Assembly: GCA_028455995.1 (NCBI GenBank)
Contig: JABELC010000006.1
Span: 1,612,001-1,676,000, forward strand
Direction of reading: 5' to 3'
Source: Scleromitrula shiraiana
Lineage: Eukaryota; Ascomycota; Leotiomycetes; Helotiales; Sclerotiniaceae
Length of the DNA: 64,000 bases
Translations under genes and position numbers: made by a program
The notes under the pieces: model-generated
Database searches by the model: none
The model's input: only the letters and a program-made list of their open reading frames with translations
Told to the model about the DNA's origin: nothing
Part shown: positions 10,584 through 22,263 of the stretch, piece after piece
How positions within the stretch are numbered: the stretch's first letter is position 1
How the letters are laid out: each line of letters begins with the position of its first letter

Positions 10584-13212
10584 CTAGCAAACAGAAGAGG
10601 CACTGGTCGGTACCAAGGATATAACCTGGGCCTCTGACAATCCGGATAAACGCTTAAGCTCGCATTTCTGTCCAAAGAGAATTTCGATCTTCACATTCAG
10701 CTCGGCCTCTTCGATTTCCCACACTTCAGCGAGGAAGGCAAGATGTTTGGCCAATTGTTGGTTTCCATAGGTGGTTTCCTCAAGCATGTGCAGATAGGTA
10801 AGTTCAGATTGTCCAAGATCTTTACTTAAGTGCTTGAGAAGTTCGGAGCCAATTTTAGCGGTAGCGACCGCAACTGCATGGGGAGGGGGAGCAAAAGGAG
10901 GAGTTGGGGTCTTTCTTGGCTGAAATCTCTTAGCGGCTTCGAAAGCTGCGGGGTATTGTTTTGGATATCTCTCGAAGTATAGTCTGAGACTGTGGACTTC
11001 CTTGACTAATTGGCTCAGCTGTATGCAAGCCTGAAGACGCTTCTCTCTCGCCAAAGAAGCATTTTTGCTTTTTTCATTCGTCAATGATCGTATGTGGTCC
11101 ATTCCTTTTTGGAAGTTTTCGATCAGCAGAACACCTTCGAGACCTTCTGGAATACCAAGAGCTTTCATAACGCCAAGCTATTGCAAAGTCAGTTCTATGA
11201 GTTTAAGTAAGCGAAGGGCGTAAAAAGTACTTACATTATCGAATTTAAAAGCTTCTGGGAGACCATCTGTCTTTCCTTTTGTCCTAATCTTGCTATCAAA
11301 CGCACGTGCAGGGCCGTACGCAGCAGCAAGATGATCTATGCTACATTGTGGATCCATGCGATGGAAGCCATTGGGAATTCTTGACATATTGACACCTGCA
11401 TGTTCTCCATATTAGCCATGGAAAAATGGAGCCCTATAGAATAAAAACAACTTACCAGCTGCACTGACTAGCAGGCTGGGCTGACCATGGCTCTCAATAC
11501 CACTGAGAAGACTTCCGGTCTCCATGTCGACCTGTGGAATGGGGTCGTATATAGACCGCATAGCAGGTGGTGGTCCCCGAGGTCGATCGGTAAACTTCTC
11601 CTATCACAACTGTCAGCCAGTCAAGTCGTGGTAACAGCGTACTCTACTCGCCTGTGGGACAGGAACTCCAGTTCCCCAAGTGTCACCTTTTCCTTCTGCA
11701 GCGCATCCCCGTGCCAATATCTTAAACGTCCCTGGTGTGATTTGGGAAAACCCCATTGGGCCTTCATCATCTGAGAGATAGTCGTCGTACAAGGTATAGA
11801 AATCTCTATAATCCTCCGCACCCACAATTGAAGGCCCACCATCCCCAAAACCAGGAAGCAGTACTGCACAAGGATTAGGAATACCCTTGACTGCATTGGC
11901 GATGGCTGCCTCGTCATCCGGATCCGTCCAAACTCCGTTTACTTTTAAATACCCAAAATTGGCCAAGCAATCTTCGCCTTTATAATTATTAGGAGTTTCC
12001 CCTTCGTCGTATCGATGATTCAGCACGATCTCGGACCTTGTTCCATTTTCAGCAAATGCTTCTTCTGCGGCTTCTGCGGGCGTCATAGTAGCGTAATATA
12101 TGTGTCTAGTAATATTCATTAGCAAAATCTAAATACAAGTAATGAATTTGAACCTACTCATGGGTTACTCTTTCTCCAGGTCGATTGACATATCGATCTC
12201 CAGGATTGAAGGTAGCTGTTTCGATTATGGGTACACATCGAGGTCCCATACCATGACCACGCATGGCATTGTATGCGAATTCTTCACATTCATTCATTCT
12301 AATCGAGCTGACAACAGCGATGTTGTAAAGATCTTTTATATATGTTAGTCGTAGAAAATTTGAGGTGAATGGAAAAATGAAAAAAAAAAAAAAACCTTTT
12401 TGTTGATCTTTTGTCTGGACTTGAACTTTTCCCAAACCTATTTCTTATTAGTTCGAAAAGAGTGGGAAAATATCAGATGAGCGAGTTGATTTCATCTGAT
12501 GTTAAAAAATGGTTCTTACCATCTACCAGATGGGGCTTATGGTCCATATGTTTATCATCCACATCCTGTGCTGCTTCGTTGGATAGAATCAGTAAATTTA
12601 TGATTAGTCAATTGAGAATGAATGTCGAGAATACTTACAGCCCAATGTACTCTCCAGGGATCTAGAGGTTGGTTTATTTGCTGAGGGAACTGAACTTGCT
12701 ATGTTGTTGAAGATAATAAGCAAAGGATGCAAAATAGACTAACAGTAAACATGTATGAATACTTACAAGCGTACATATTCTCGAGAGGTCTCATAGCCAG
12801 TCTACTTGTTGGGAGAAGCGAGCTCGGCAATACTGGATTGTATATATTTATCAACACTAAAATCAATGAACAATATAATAAGTTTGAATAAACACTTACA
12901 AACTGGGGGACATCCGACATTTTCCGCGCGTCTTTGAGCACGCTTTCTGAGCAACATAGACCGTGCTGCTTCATACATTTCGTTGATCTATGTTGTGCGT
13001 ATATCGTATGCATATTATGGAAGAAAGAAGGAATAGACTACCAGGAGCCACTGTATGATGTGTTTGTATTTTTCAAGAAAGGCAAAAAAGGTCTGTCTAG
13101 AGGAGAAGATAATCTGGCTACTGAAATTAGCAAAACAACGCGAAATCCACGCGAAATCAGTCGAAAAGGGTGTCGTGCCTTGATAAAATTCATTGCCGTG
13201 GTAGCTTGTCAT
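10584..13212 (-). CDS. Unrecognised eleven-exon protein with NucA/NucB-like motif
   Basis: Reading-frame and splice-site continuity give eleven exons: 13212-13042, 12987-12900, 12832-12767, 12698-12639, 12570-12520, 12437-12396, 12332-12158, 12105-11652, 11600-11456, 11395-11235 and 11177-10584 (TAG). They sum to 2,007 nt, or 668 residues. All introns are GT-AG except 11601-11651, where the only frame-keeping choice with a good context is CAG|GCGAGT, a GC-AG intron. The start is uncertain: exon 1 (57 residues) may be untranslated, with translation beginning at an ATG in exon 2. The middle contains MNECEEFAYNAM followed by GPRCVP, which resembles the DEYPFA...RCVP core of NucA/NucB-type nucleases; this is weak. 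The C-terminal 200 residues are helical and basic. I do not otherwise recognise the family, and I see no membrane segment or clear secretion signal. Confidence 0.6.
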
Positions 13213-14511
13213 GATGAGACGAGTATGTAGTTGTTGATGTCGTATGAATATGAGCTTTAAAATCCAACCGAGAAGGGTTCATATTTAATACCAAATTTTG
13301 AAGATGACGTGTTACCGAAGCCTGAAAGTGCGAGTTGAGATAACATGACCTGCAGAAGAACATTTAAATACTTGGGCTAAGATTTTGTCATATATATAGT
13401 CAAGGTCGCTGATAATCCTTCGGTTTTGAGAGTTAATTATACATCAAGTGTAGGAACATCATCGTTGGGTTAGAAACTAGAGAATATCCATAAGTAAACA
13501 TGACAAATAACACAATCCAAGACTTGTTGACTTCACACTCAATTGGATGAGAACGACTGCTATTCTGGTTTCGAAAGCGTATTTAAAATTAGCTGGAGGG
13601 AAGTACATGCATAAAACGATAGTGTACTTGAAAGCTGATGAACACGTTAAAAGATGTCTTGGCTACAAATACCCTCATACTCCATGATTAAACAAATAGA
13701 ATCCACAAACTTTGGCTTTGCAAATCAATTAAATGAATGGTTCTCCGTGGAAAGACCACTACGCAGGAAACATAGTGCAATAATCACCAAGCAATGCTTT
13801 TTAAGACCGCAGCTCTAGTATCGGTTGTTTCAACTAGATATTACTAAAGCAAGAGCAATGTCCTGAAATAGGAAGACAGGTAATGATGAAGCCAGAAGAG
13901 AGAAAAAAACCACTGAAGGATTTAGAACAAGATGAATGAGTAATCCAGACTAACTCCTTCCTTCGCTGGAAAGTACAAGTAGTGGCAATTGGAAGTTTTA
14001 GAGCCATCCAAGTAGCCAACGCTGTTGAGTTAGGACTTCTCAATATTGATATTGGATGATAGGGGTCAATCAACATCTAGCTCCTTTCTGTTGGAGGGAC
14101 ATAACATCTACTATACTGTTATAAAGCTGTATGATTTTAGCAGAAAATTAAGACATGATTCTTCTTTCAATGAGATGGATTTAATTTTACGAGGCAGTCC
14201 TTTAATAAAGCATCCACCTTTTCATAATGGTATCCGTAGGTTTCTCTCAATACATGCTTCATTGCTCATGTTGAAGATATGTCGTCTGAATTATGGAAGA
14301 GAAGTGCTTAGTCATCATATCACTAATCCACTTTAGCCGAGTTCTTTGGGAATAACTTCTGTCTTGCCAGTCATAACTGCCAACCCGAACAAGTTCCTAA
14401 ATAATAATATCTTCGACAACAATAAAGTAACGATTTAACTGAAATCAAATCGATCTTAAAGCTATCTCTTTCAGCAACAAAAACATCTTCCATCCAACGA
14501 ACTGAATCAGA
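13213..14511. other. Divergent upstream spacer
   Basis: This region lies between two divergent gene starts and presumably holds both promoters. I see no supported gene, tRNA or strong repeat. The short minus-strand frame at 13834-14076 has no splice partners or recognisable motif. Confidence 0.55.
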
Positions 14512-15486
14512 ATGTCTAATGAAGAATTAGATTTAAATGCATTTTGGCCAAGAACAAGAAGAGTCAACCCACAGCAGCTAGCCCCAGTCCCGCCAACAAA
14601 TACGGTTACACCTCAACAACAAGATAAGCAAGCTCGAAACAAAGAATCCGATTCCGATGATTACTTTCTCGATGAATTTGTAAAGGATGATTTCGATTTG
14701 TATGTATTTTATATGATTTCTTCTACTTTATTCGATGCTTCTATGTATTGCAGTTTTATATATTTCCTATGGATCCGTTATCTCAACGTACTGTTATGGT
14801 ATGGAGTCCATACTAACACAGAGCTTCAGGTTTCAAAATGAATCATACACTACTCTTGCTGTGCGCCGGGAAGCAGTGACTGTACTTGATAATCCAGAAT
14901 TACTCATGATGCAAGCTCAAGCTCGTAACGATGTAAGTGTTTCTCTGTTTTGGTTTTGTTACTTAGTTGGGATATTGATTCAATGTATTACCTTTTTTGT
15001 AATTGCTTCATTTTTAGTTTCTATGTAGCAATCTACCCATTTGTCTGGTTTACATTCGAGTGCGAATGTTTTCTTTTCATTTAAAATAAAACCTTGTTCA
15101 TATCTATACTTTCCTCTCCCCACCTCACGCACAACCCATTCCCCATAACCCCACCCACCTTCATCACTCCACTCATCCATTCTCTCCCCTTCCCTTCTTC
15201 CTCTTCTCCCCACTCCATCTGACACCCCCAGTCCATCCCCGCAACCCGCTACTACTTCCAAACGCTCCTAACCGGACGAGCCCCCACCCAAGCCCAAGAC
15301 GAAGCCACCAAAGAAGCACGAATCGCTTATTTCAAAAAACTATCAAAAGAGCGCGAGCCAGAAAACAAGAAGCGCGGCGCTAACGACTACGATCGTGATC
15401 GGGAGCGTGAGGGGAAAAAGAGAGCTTCTGGTCCTTCGTCGTTGATTGATGATCAGGAGGATTTGCTTATGGTTGATGATGAGTAA
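14512..15486 (+). CDS. Small acidic/basic protein of unknown function
   Basis: Three exons, 14512-14699, 14830-14932 and 15232-15486 (TAA), encode 181 residues. Intron 1 (GTATGT...CTTCAG) splits a Leu codon; the nearer ACAG acceptor would lead to an early stop. Intron 2 (14933-15231) is unusually long for this window at 299 nt and ends in a C-rich tract before CCCCAG. The N-terminus is Gln/Pro-rich with an acidic patch (SDSDDYFLDEFVKDDFDLF). The middle (RREAVTVLDNPELLMMQAQARND then SIPATRYYFQTLLTG) looks like a conserved helical core. A charged Asp-Arg-Glu-Lys tail and an acidic C-terminus follow. I do not recognise the family. The absence of signal or membrane segments and the basic tail would fit a nuclear protein, which is inference. 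Confidence 0.72.
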
Positions 15487-16039
15487 GTAAATAGGAGTGG
15501 AGGGTTGTAGATGGATTATGGTGGTGTGGATTGGGGTTTTTCGACTTATTATTTGACTTTTTAGTTTTGGGGATGTGATGATGAGGTTATGTTTTGATTC
15601 TTGGGAATTCAGTAATTGATTAGGTGTTGGGAGTTAGTGGTTTTGCATTACTGTTAAGCAAGATACCCCTCATTTACCACGGATATATGAGTACATACCC
15701 ATGTATTTATGGCAAGATTGTAGAAACAGCAATCACAAAGGCATCCAAAAGCGTATAATTTTTAATGTGTTGATTATTGTTGTATGATTTTATTAATCAT
15801 CGCGTCTTCCTGATCCTTCCTTCATTTCTGCTCGTATATATCTATTATACAGTAGCGACGTTTTCTTAAGAAACGCCATTTCTCCTAGCCACTTGAGTAC
15901 TCCTTATAATTGAAAACTCCCCTGCAAGAAACCCATTTTCCCAACGCCTAATATCAATGTACAAAGATCCTCTCCAGGTTCAGACCGCAGATACCATATC
16001 GCCTCGTCATATACAAATATTTCGTGACCCAGCTACGCT
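15487..16039. other. Convergent 3' spacer
   Basis: Spacer between the small hypothetical gene (+) and the calcipressin gene (-). It is AT-rich and I see no gene in it. Confidence 0.6.
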
Positions 16040-16795
16040 TCAGAATTCCATCAATTCAACAGGTGGTCTAGCAGTATGGGCCATGATTGGCTTCTCCTGC
16101 GTGATCTCCAATGGACTCAAACCCCATTCGCCATTAGTAGTATCCTCCACCGCAATCGCAGGTAAATTTGCACTAAATCCATGCTCGCAAGGGTCATAGA
16201 TAGTTGTTGTGCTTCCACTTCTACCCCGTCCGTTCTTGGTCGATCCAGAGTCACTCATTGGACTTGGTGGTAAGTCGGTTTGTGGTCTATGATGTAATTT
16301 TGCCAAGGCTTCTGCCAAATCCTCTGCGTGAACTTGCTTATTTGGCGCATCTTCGAGCTTCATTTCCCATCCGTGTGGTGGAGATGGTGGTGGAGAGATA
16401 AAGAACAATTTGCCTGCATCTGGGAGGTTTAAATGTGTGTCTTTAGGAGAGATAGATGTAGCGTGGCCAAAGTAAACGCGAACGACCTCTCCCATAATTG
16501 CTTCGCCGTCGAGAATTTGTCGAATGCGAATGGCGGAATCTTCATCGTAAAAAGAGACGATGATTCGGCGGAAGGATTTTAATGGTCCCCAGGAGTGGAT
16601 GGCTGCGGAATCATTGATAAGATCGCGAATAGTCTGAAGGTTGTCTGGTCGAAATATCTCTGGATCTTGGAGATTGGTTATGATAAGAGTGTTTGATGGA
16701 GGAGTTGGTTGTACGAGAGGCGGTAAACTAGAAAGGTCGAGTGAGAGAGGGGTACGAGGACGTGAGGAACGAGGTGAGTTCTCTGGTGAAGACAT
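16040..16795 (-). CDS. RCN1: Calcipressin, calcineurin regulator (RCN)
   Basis: A single exon encodes 251 residues from the ATG at 16795; an in-frame ATG at 16822 would add nine residues. I prefer 16795 because the protein then begins MSSPENSPRS and the base at -3 is A. Residues 35-115 form an RRM-like fold (NTLIITNL...FRRIIVSFYDEDSAIRIRQ). The diagnostic calcipressin motif FFISPPPSPP lies at residues 131-140, followed by GWE. Near residues 212-218, PAIAVED matches the calcineurin-docking pattern PxIxIT loosely. Calcipressins bind the calcineurin catalytic subunit in the cytosol and modulate calcium signalling; phosphorylation of the Ser-Pro repeats is known in the family. The gene is transcribed divergently from RPB3 across a 2.2-kb spacer. 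Confidence 0.92.
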   Translation of the reverse strand: MSSPENSPRSSRPRTPLSLDLSSLPPLVQPTPPSNTLIITNLQDPEIFRPDNLQTIRDLINDSAAIHSWGPLKSFRRIIVSFYDEDSAIRIRQILDGEAIMGEVVRVYFGHATSISPKDTHLNLPDAGKLFFISPPPSPPHGWEMKLEDAPNKQVHAEDLAEALAKLHHRPQTDLPPSPMSDSGSTKNGRGRSGSTTTIYDPCEHGFSANLPAIAVEDTTNGEWGLSPLEITQEKPIMAHTARPPVELMEF

Positions 16796-19015
16796 CTTAA
16801 AGTGTCGTTGTGTATGGAACAAAAGGACTTTGCGTGGGTTGAATAAGTAAGTTGTTATACTTGTTAAAGATCTTCGATTGAAAGGATGTATTGAATCAAG
16901 AAGGTTATTTTAATTGTAAGTGTGGAGAAGAGTTGTGAAGATGAAGTAGAACGAGGTAACTGATTGCCTTTGTATTTGTAAAGAATTGGAGACTGGAAGA
17001 TTGATAGCAGTGCAGTATTTACGGATAATTTAAAAAGTGATGGTTACGGCCTGGGCACTTTTCTGTTTGCGTGGTGTTGGAGGCGAATAATGGTACTAGT
17101 AACTAGTATGGCGGCGCAGTAAAACAAAGTTTTAGTCCGAGGGCAACCTCACCCATGCGCAGCTAGGTACGTACTGATGTTAATCATCAATGCTGTTGTT
17201 GTTCAAAATCCAAAAATTTTATACAAGCCCAAATGAAAACAAAACGGCTGTGTTGTACAGAGTGAATAGAGGACAGATAGGATTACAATACCAGGAACAA
17301 AGATGAAGAAGGCTAATTTGACCAATGATATCGTTAATCCCAGCCATTTGATCACATCTTTCTCACTGATTAACCGCCTTCACGAAGCAACTACGAAGCA
17401 GCTACGAAACAACAAAATTTTATACCAAGTATTTCGGATGTGTTTCTTCCTATTCCTTCTATGGAAGCACACCGGCCTACCAGCCCAAATTACTCTCTAC
17501 ATCTCTAGGTGAATAATGAAATTTACGGTCATGGCCATTGGCATTGAAAATTTGCCACCACTCATACGTGATTTATGAAATGACCTTAAATATCAGATCA
17601 ATACCTCTCTACATTCTGTTTCGTTACTGGTACTCTCCTCCGCAAATTCCACAGCTGCGTATCTCTATCTATGCTTTAGACGCTGAGCCCCATTTTGGGT
17701 AATGATACGGACTTAGTATACCTAGAACGGCGTAGAACTTTAGATTATAGAGAAAGCTTGGTTTGCTTGGTTGTCAATGTCTTAAAGATTTTCATCACTG
17801 TGGGGGTCTTATTTGGGCCTCTATTAGGTCCTGCGGTCCCTGGAGTGCAGGTTCTACAAACTGGTTATTGCGTTCACAAATCGTGACGAGTGCATATAGA
17901 TGTCGTGGGTGTACTTGTAAGGGTTCCACTTGGTCGCCCAAACATAACCGCCTAGAGATTGCTCAATCGATTCGAATTGATGATATCGGTACGACCGATA
18001 GGTGTAAATTACTAGATTGGGAGACCCAAGTAGATGACCCGATGAGGGGTGAAGACGCAAGACACAGATTAAATCCTAATCATCCTTCTACTTCGCTACG
18101 ATGATCCCTCACTTCTGTCCGAAGGCGCAGCGGCAATTGTAATCATCTAAGCTCTGCTATTATCCATACAATATGATGACAATCCAGTGACTTGAATCCT
18201 AAGAGCGGTCGGTCATCGGGTATCAAATATCAGAGGTAATCGTGGTGGGGTGGAGGTTACAGATCCTACCAAAACGTTTCAATCGTATGCTCCAATTACG
18301 CATATCATTATGGAAAAGTAGCCCCCCTTTTTTTCGTTTGCAATAACATCCTTTCCCCCCTAATACTCAGCCTTCTTCTGTTTCCAGTATGCAAAATGTT
18401 TCCAACATTATGATATGCAGATAATGTATATCCTAGAACTTGAGACCGTTTTCGATATTCAGATGGTCTTGAGAGGCTTAGTTGTGACAAATTTTTCCCC
18501 AATTTTTCAATTTTTCCAAGGTTCGTATCGATCATTGCCATGAGATTTTCCAAGGCTATCTTGTTTCTATTGAAGTTCTGGCCAGCATAGCCTCCAAATA
18601 CTTGATGTAATATGGCTGATGTTCAGTGGCTAGTGAAATGATTAGCTTGGCTAATCACTCATCATGTGATTAGACTTCCACCGGTGGATAGTTCAGCCGA
18701 TGCCGAACGTTTCAATGAGACAAGGGAAATCGCACATCAAATAATCAGCCTCAATAATCCGCAGCTTTGTCTTGATGATTTGTTTTGCACTGCTACAGAA
18801 ATAAACACCTCGATACTTTTTTAATACACAACACAAAACACATCAGCCTTGCAAACTGCCCAAGTCGGGTCACTACTGGTATAGCCTATTTAGGAATTCC
18901 TCGGTCTAAATAGATTGAGCCAGCTTAGTTCGTTTGTCCTCGACATCGAATCCACTGCGCAGCGTCCCTTTTACATTCACGAAACAATTTCTTTGTCAAC
19001 TCGAACTCAGCCAAC
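16796..19015. other. Large divergent spacer between calcipressin and RPB3
   Basis: No gene could be supported in 2.2 kb. Short open frames between 17303 and 18104 and at 18308-18553 have no recognisable motifs or matched splice sites. A perfect short hairpin occurs at 18639-18657. The last few hundred bases should hold the RPB3 promoter. Confidence 0.5.
18639..18657. repeat. Short perfect inverted repeat
   Basis: TGATTAGC and its exact complement GCTAATCA are separated by three bases. It sits about 360 bp upstream of the RPB3 start. No function is evident. Confidence 0.6.
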
Positions 19016-20172
19016 ATGGACTACGACCCGATGATAATGGACACGGAGTCATCAGGACCCCAAGTCAAGATCACAGATGTATGTCTTGAATTTGCCTGTC
19101 TATATTCGACTCCTTTAATGATTTGAAAGCTCACGCGCATGTAATTATTAGGCTGGTACACATAACGTTGATTTCGAGCTATCAAATGTCGATCTATCGT
19201 TCGCGAACTCCTTGCGCCGAACCATCCTTTCAGAAGTCCCAACTATTGCTATTGACCGTGTACAAATTGAAGCCAATACTTCGGTTCTAGCAGATGAATT
19301 TATTGCGCATCGTCTAGGACTTATTCCTCTTAATGCTAAGAACTGTGATGATGTTATCTACACACGAGATTGCGACTGCGATGGAAATTGTGAACTTTGC
19401 AGTGTAACACTTACACTTCACGCAAGATGTACAGGCGACGAGATCATGAAAGTTTACGCACGCGATTTAGTAGTAGACCCACAACGCGCCAACAAATGGG
19501 TAGGAAATCCAGTTATCACGGATCCGGATGGACTCGGACCTGTAATTTGCAAGTTAAGAAAGGGACAAGAGCTGCGCATGAAGTGTATAGCTTTGAAGGG
19601 TATTGCGAAGGAGCATGCGAAATGGGCACCTACGGCAGCAGTTGGATTTGAGTATGATCCACATAACAAATTGAGACATATCGATTTGTGGTATGAACAT
19701 GACCCTGCAAAGGAATGGTACGTAAATGATCCTTCGGTGGGAGCGGTACCGAGAAATTATGCTTACTTAGCCACTTTCATTTAGGCCTAAGAGTAAATAC
19801 GCCGATTGGGAAGAACCAGCGCAAGAAGGTGCACCATTTGATTATGATGCTGTGCCCAAAAACTTCTACTTTGAAGTCGAGTCAATCGGCAACCTCGAAC
19901 CCGACGCTATCATCCAACAAGGAATCAAGGTGATGCAGCAAAAGCTCGCCGCAGTCATCCAGGATCTTACCGAGGGCGACGGACACGCCAATGGAGGTGG
20001 ATACGATGCGCCTCAAAGTCCGGATGTGGGCATGAATGGAAACACATGGCAGGATCCAGGTTACGCTACACCTTATGGCAATTCCGCCAGTGCTTGGGGA
20101 GGAGCAACCGGCGCTGCTACACCTTATGGTGCTACGCCTTATGGCCAAAATCACGGGAATGGATGGGCCTAG
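19016..20172 (+). CDS. RPB3: RNA polymerase II subunit RPB3
   Basis: Exons 19016-19078, 19152-19717 and 19785-20172 encode 338 residues. The introns have GTATGT and GTACGT donors and TTAG acceptors. The protein starts MDYDPM and carries the RpoA/RPB3 dimerisation domain (NSLRRTILSEVPTIAID at about residues 40-56). The zinc site is C95-x-C97-x3-C101-x2-C104 (DCDCDGNCELC), with the same spacing as yeast Rpb3. The second half of the dimerisation domain covers about residues 240-285, and the C-terminus is a Gly/Ala/Pro/Tyr-rich tail with a repeated TPYG motif. RPB3 pairs with RPB11 as the assembly platform of nuclear RNA polymerase II. Confidence 0.97.
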
Positions 20173-21048
20173 ACAATTCTTTAACAATTCGCATATGGCG
20201 TTTTCAACCGAGCATGCCATGAGTAGAAAATTTTTGAGATGTCAGGTCCGCACCTTTCAAGTCCCTTGGCACCAAAAAATAATAATCCGTATTTCGAGCG
20301 TTGATGACATTAGTCTTAACATCGCAGCAATCCCACAATATCTTGTGGACATCAGAGGAACATGAGGCTTTCAAAATACGAGCTCATTGGCACATATCGA
20401 TCATTACCTAGCCCCAGGAAAAGGGCATTAGAGGAGTGGAATAAAACTATTTAAAACTGTACCATCAATAATTGCATATGAGGGGATTGGCGTTTTACAG
20501 GACAGAAATCCAGACCAGGGAAGGATAGGATGAACGATTTCTTTTACATAGAGTTAATTTACCAAAAGTAAATATACCCACCCTCATGGTGTCAAATTCT
20601 ATAAGTGTTTAACTTGTATGGTTTTGTTGTTGCATGTTGTATCTTGTATATATATATATATTTGTATGCATACAATATCCATCTTCCCCAATTGAGAAGG
20701 CGAAAAAAATATGAAAAACGCCATTCATTATGCATCTCGTCACATCTATCCATTCCCATTCCTTTGCATTCCATTCTATGATTCTCCTCTCCCAACGCCA
20801 AATGTCTATTTCTATATCGGTAGGTATGTATATATATGCAGAGCATGTATGTCTATATCGAAAGGCCAACTGAATGAGAAAGTCTAGTATTTACTGCAAC
20901 GAAAGATTGTCGTATCCCATGGATCTATTATGGAAAATTCTTCTTAAGTCGTTCTTCATAATATCCAAATAATGGTTGAACATCCAATTCAGAAGCGACT
21001 GAGCTGGTTTGACTACCAGTCCTATTAGTTGTGTTTTTGTAATGTCTT
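20173..21048. other. Convergent 3' spacer
   Basis: Spacer between RPB3 (+) and the dicarboxylate carrier (-). It contains short TA runs near 20650 and 20830 and no gene that I can support. Confidence 0.6.
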
Positions 21049-22263
21049 TCACAGAACTTTTGCTTCGAGTTCCTCGACTCCTTTTAGTGATCGATAGAGC
21101 TTTTTATGCTGTTCAAGGAAGAGGAATGTGGCAATTGTATGGGGTCCTATAATATTATGAAAATTAGCACTCCCATCTTCTACCACATGGCATCTTGTGG
21201 GGTTCTTTCTCCTTGTGTTGCATGAAGGAAGCGAGGCGAAGCAGAGAGGGGAAAAAGAAACTCACCCAAGCGAATAAAACTTGGTACCCAGCCCCTAAAC
21301 ATCCACCCCACACCCTCCACCCTATAAACATCCGCCAAGAGTTTCGCCAACCCTTTACTTTCGTGACTACTCATGACTCTAGTCTTAATCACATCGACCG
21401 GGCTACAAACTGTGGTAGCCACAAATCCTGCCATAAATGATGCTGTGAAATGAGTTGTGAGTCCATCTTCCATTGATGTATGTCCAACCAATAGACGTTT
21501 AAATCCATCATATGATGCTAATTGAGAGGCGGTCATCAACACAGCTCTCATACTATTTGGCCATACGCCTCGGAATAAACTACGCCAACCCTCCTCCTTG
21601 GTCATGCGAATCAATCCATCAACGGCATTCTTATAATTCCTTCTCTGATCGACTGGAAGCGCAGCGTCATGTTGCATACGTACATTCAGAACATCCGCCG
21701 GGTTGCCAACTATCCCGCCGAGAAAACCAGATGTAGAGGCAATGGCGATGAGAACGGGGAAAGAGGGCGATTTATTGCTATTTGTAAAATTTGCTTTTAG
21801 CTCCTCGTAGATTCCGAAGCGGGCGGTGCTATAGGTTATTTGGCGCAGCAGAGAAGCGCTTAAGCCAGAATACAAACCACGGAATCCATCATTCTTCAAG
21901 ACGTGCACAAAGGTGCCGATCATATTTTTGGGCGCATTACCGGAACGAGTCTGCAATCGAACCTGGTGAATGGAAAGTGGTCAGTATGAGAGGTAGGCAA
22001 TTTTCAGGATGCGAATTTCGGCATGCGATTGGAGTGTTATACCTTAACTATATATATGCATTAGTCAGACAAGTTTAAACATACAACATTGAACCCTTGT
22101 TTGAAGAATTTGTTCACCTACCAAGATCTAAAGGATGGGTAACGCATGCAGCAAAACAGCTTGCGCTCCCTCCAAACCAGAAGGGGTATTTAATATTTTC
22201 TTTCTTCTTTTCTTTCTGCATCTTCACCACCCCTCCTACACTTTGCTGTTTTGCGCTCGACAT
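21049..22263 (-). CDS. DIC1: Mitochondrial dicarboxylate carrier with 5-nt microexon
   Basis: Four exons on the minus strand: 22263-22122, a 5-nt exon 22047-22043 (TTAAG), 21962-21266 and 21146-21049 (TGA). They encode 313 residues. The introns are 22048-22121 (GTAGGT donor, CTAAT branch, ATAG acceptor), 21963-22042 (GTATAA donor, CACCAG acceptor) and 21147-21265 (GTGAGT donor, TATAG acceptor). The microexon supplies Val-Lys and completes the first mitochondrial-carrier signature HPLDLVKVRLQTR. The other signatures are PADVLNVRMQ and PVDVIKTRVM, and the C-terminus carries the RLGPHTIATFLFLEQHKKLY stretch typical of Dic1. Six membrane helices are expected. The carrier exchanges malate or succinate for phosphate across the inner membrane and supports gluconeogenic growth. 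The gene is divergent from MSF1. Confidence 0.94.

Noticed and set aside
13834..14336. Possible small gene between the two divergent starts
   Set aside because: Frames on both strands lack conserved sequence or a coherent exon chain.
17303..18104. Several short ORFs in the calcipressin-RPB3 spacer
   Set aside because: They do not join by consensus introns and show no recognisable motif.
17900..18250. Search for tRNA-like A and B boxes
   Set aside because: TTCGAAT-like strings occur (for example GATTCGAATTG near 17970), but no cloverleaf could be folded around them.
20592..20869. Overlapping Ile/Tyr-rich ORFs 3' of RPB3
   Set aside because: They arise from TA-rich sequence in a convergent 3' spacer.
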